Shown here piece by piece: positions 63,884-64,000 of a stretch of DNA of 64,000 nucleotides. Origin of the DNA: a virus; the IMG/VR virus record IMGVR_UViG_3300017986_004441, positions 1 through 64,000 of that record. One strand, given 5' to 3'. Under the pieces are notes generated by a model, which had not been told where the DNA came from, made no database searches, and saw only the letters and a program-made list of their open reading frames with translations. Made by a program: the position numbers and the translations under genes. Position 1 is the stretch's first letter; every line of letters starts with the position of its first letter.

Positions 63884-63998
63884 AATGCTTGTTAATGTAT
63901 TTAGTCCATATCTCCATCGCTTCTGATCTTATATTAGTCAATTCGTCGTACCATGGCAAGTATTTGTATGAAAATTTTGGCATATGAGGCTCATTGAG
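63864..63998 (-). CDS. C-terminal end of a gene continuing beyond the window
   Basis: The frame is open from the window edge to TAA at 63864-63866 and encodes the last 44 residues of a protein (KFSYKYLPWYDELTNIRSEA onward), rich in Tyr and charged residues. The codon pattern and the overlap with the next gene fit a real gene of the same operon. The product cannot be identified from this end. Confidence 0.55.
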   Translation of the reverse strand, partial: LNEPHMPKFSYKYLPWYDELTNIRSEAMEIWTKYINKHYEYERK

Positions 63999-64000
63999 CA

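Noticed and set aside
1-64000. CRISPR arrays, tRNA genes, rRNA, insertion sequences, attachment sites
   Set aside because: No spaced direct repeats of CRISPR type, no cloverleaf-like segment and no transposase or integrase were seen on reading both strands. Exact repeats found are all coding Pro stalks.

Overview
The window looks like part of the genome of a large, AT-rich tailed bacteriophage (Caudoviricetes), most likely from an aquatic, metagenome-type source. Three things support this. There is a phage-type replication module (RecA/UvsX-like recombinase, DnaB-like helicase, CHC2/TOPRIM primase, DnaE-type polymerase, SSB, deoxynucleotide kinase). There is a very long late module of giant structural proteins. 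Gene packing is extreme, with stop-start overlaps such as ATGA and TAATG at most junctions. Shine-Dalgarno sequences of AGGA/GGAG type and a near-perfect sigma-70 promoter point to a bacterial host. No host marker gene, tRNA, CRISPR array or integrase was seen, so the host cannot be named.

Positions 1-42110 (+ strand) hold the late, virion-associated module. It encodes a polyproline/Cys-rich protein (5' end outside the window), several multi-domain proteins joined by Pro runs or Thr/Pro/Ser linkers, and the probable baseplate/tail core (22.3-37.5 kb: 650, 2076 and 2361 aa). A small zinc-binding protein, a fibre-like protein and a final 1113-aa fusion follow. The linked domains include two tandem subtilisin-like proteases, a seven-bladed FG-GAP propeller, a glycine-rich domain, RCC1-like and LVIVD-like propellers, a VWA-like domain, an FN3-like domain, a cupredoxin-like domain, a LecA-like domain, and two FGE-type domains whose halves are in swapped order. 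The last protein ends in a leishmanolysin-like metalloprotease. A GTGTAT motif stands 41-47 nt upstream of the start codon at every sizeable late intergenic gap and divides the region into four probable transcription units.

The + and - modules converge at about 42.11 kb over an AT-rich palindrome.

Positions 42113-50265 (- strand) hold a zinc-binding protein with its upstream partner, a NUMOD3/Vsr-like endonuclease, and a run of eight genes of glycosyltransferase, nucleotidyltransferase or unknown character. They could modify DNA, virion proteins or host glycans.

Positions 50335-64000 (- strand) are the replication/recombination module. ssb has its own consensus promoter and its own hairpin terminator. 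The DnaE polymerase is encoded as two separate genes, with a DEDDh exonuclease and a 59-aa protein between them. Upstream lie a RecB/Cas4-like nuclease, a dNMP kinase, primase, helicase, a Vsr-like nuclease, the recombinase and several small zinc or HTH proteins.

Two genes here, the DEDDh exonuclease and the RecB-like nuclease, appear to start at ATT codons placed exactly where the neighbouring genes have ATG and preceded by strong GAGGTG ribosome-binding sites. This was found by extending the frames upstream to recover conserved N-terminal motifs. It is the most unusual regulatory observation in the window.
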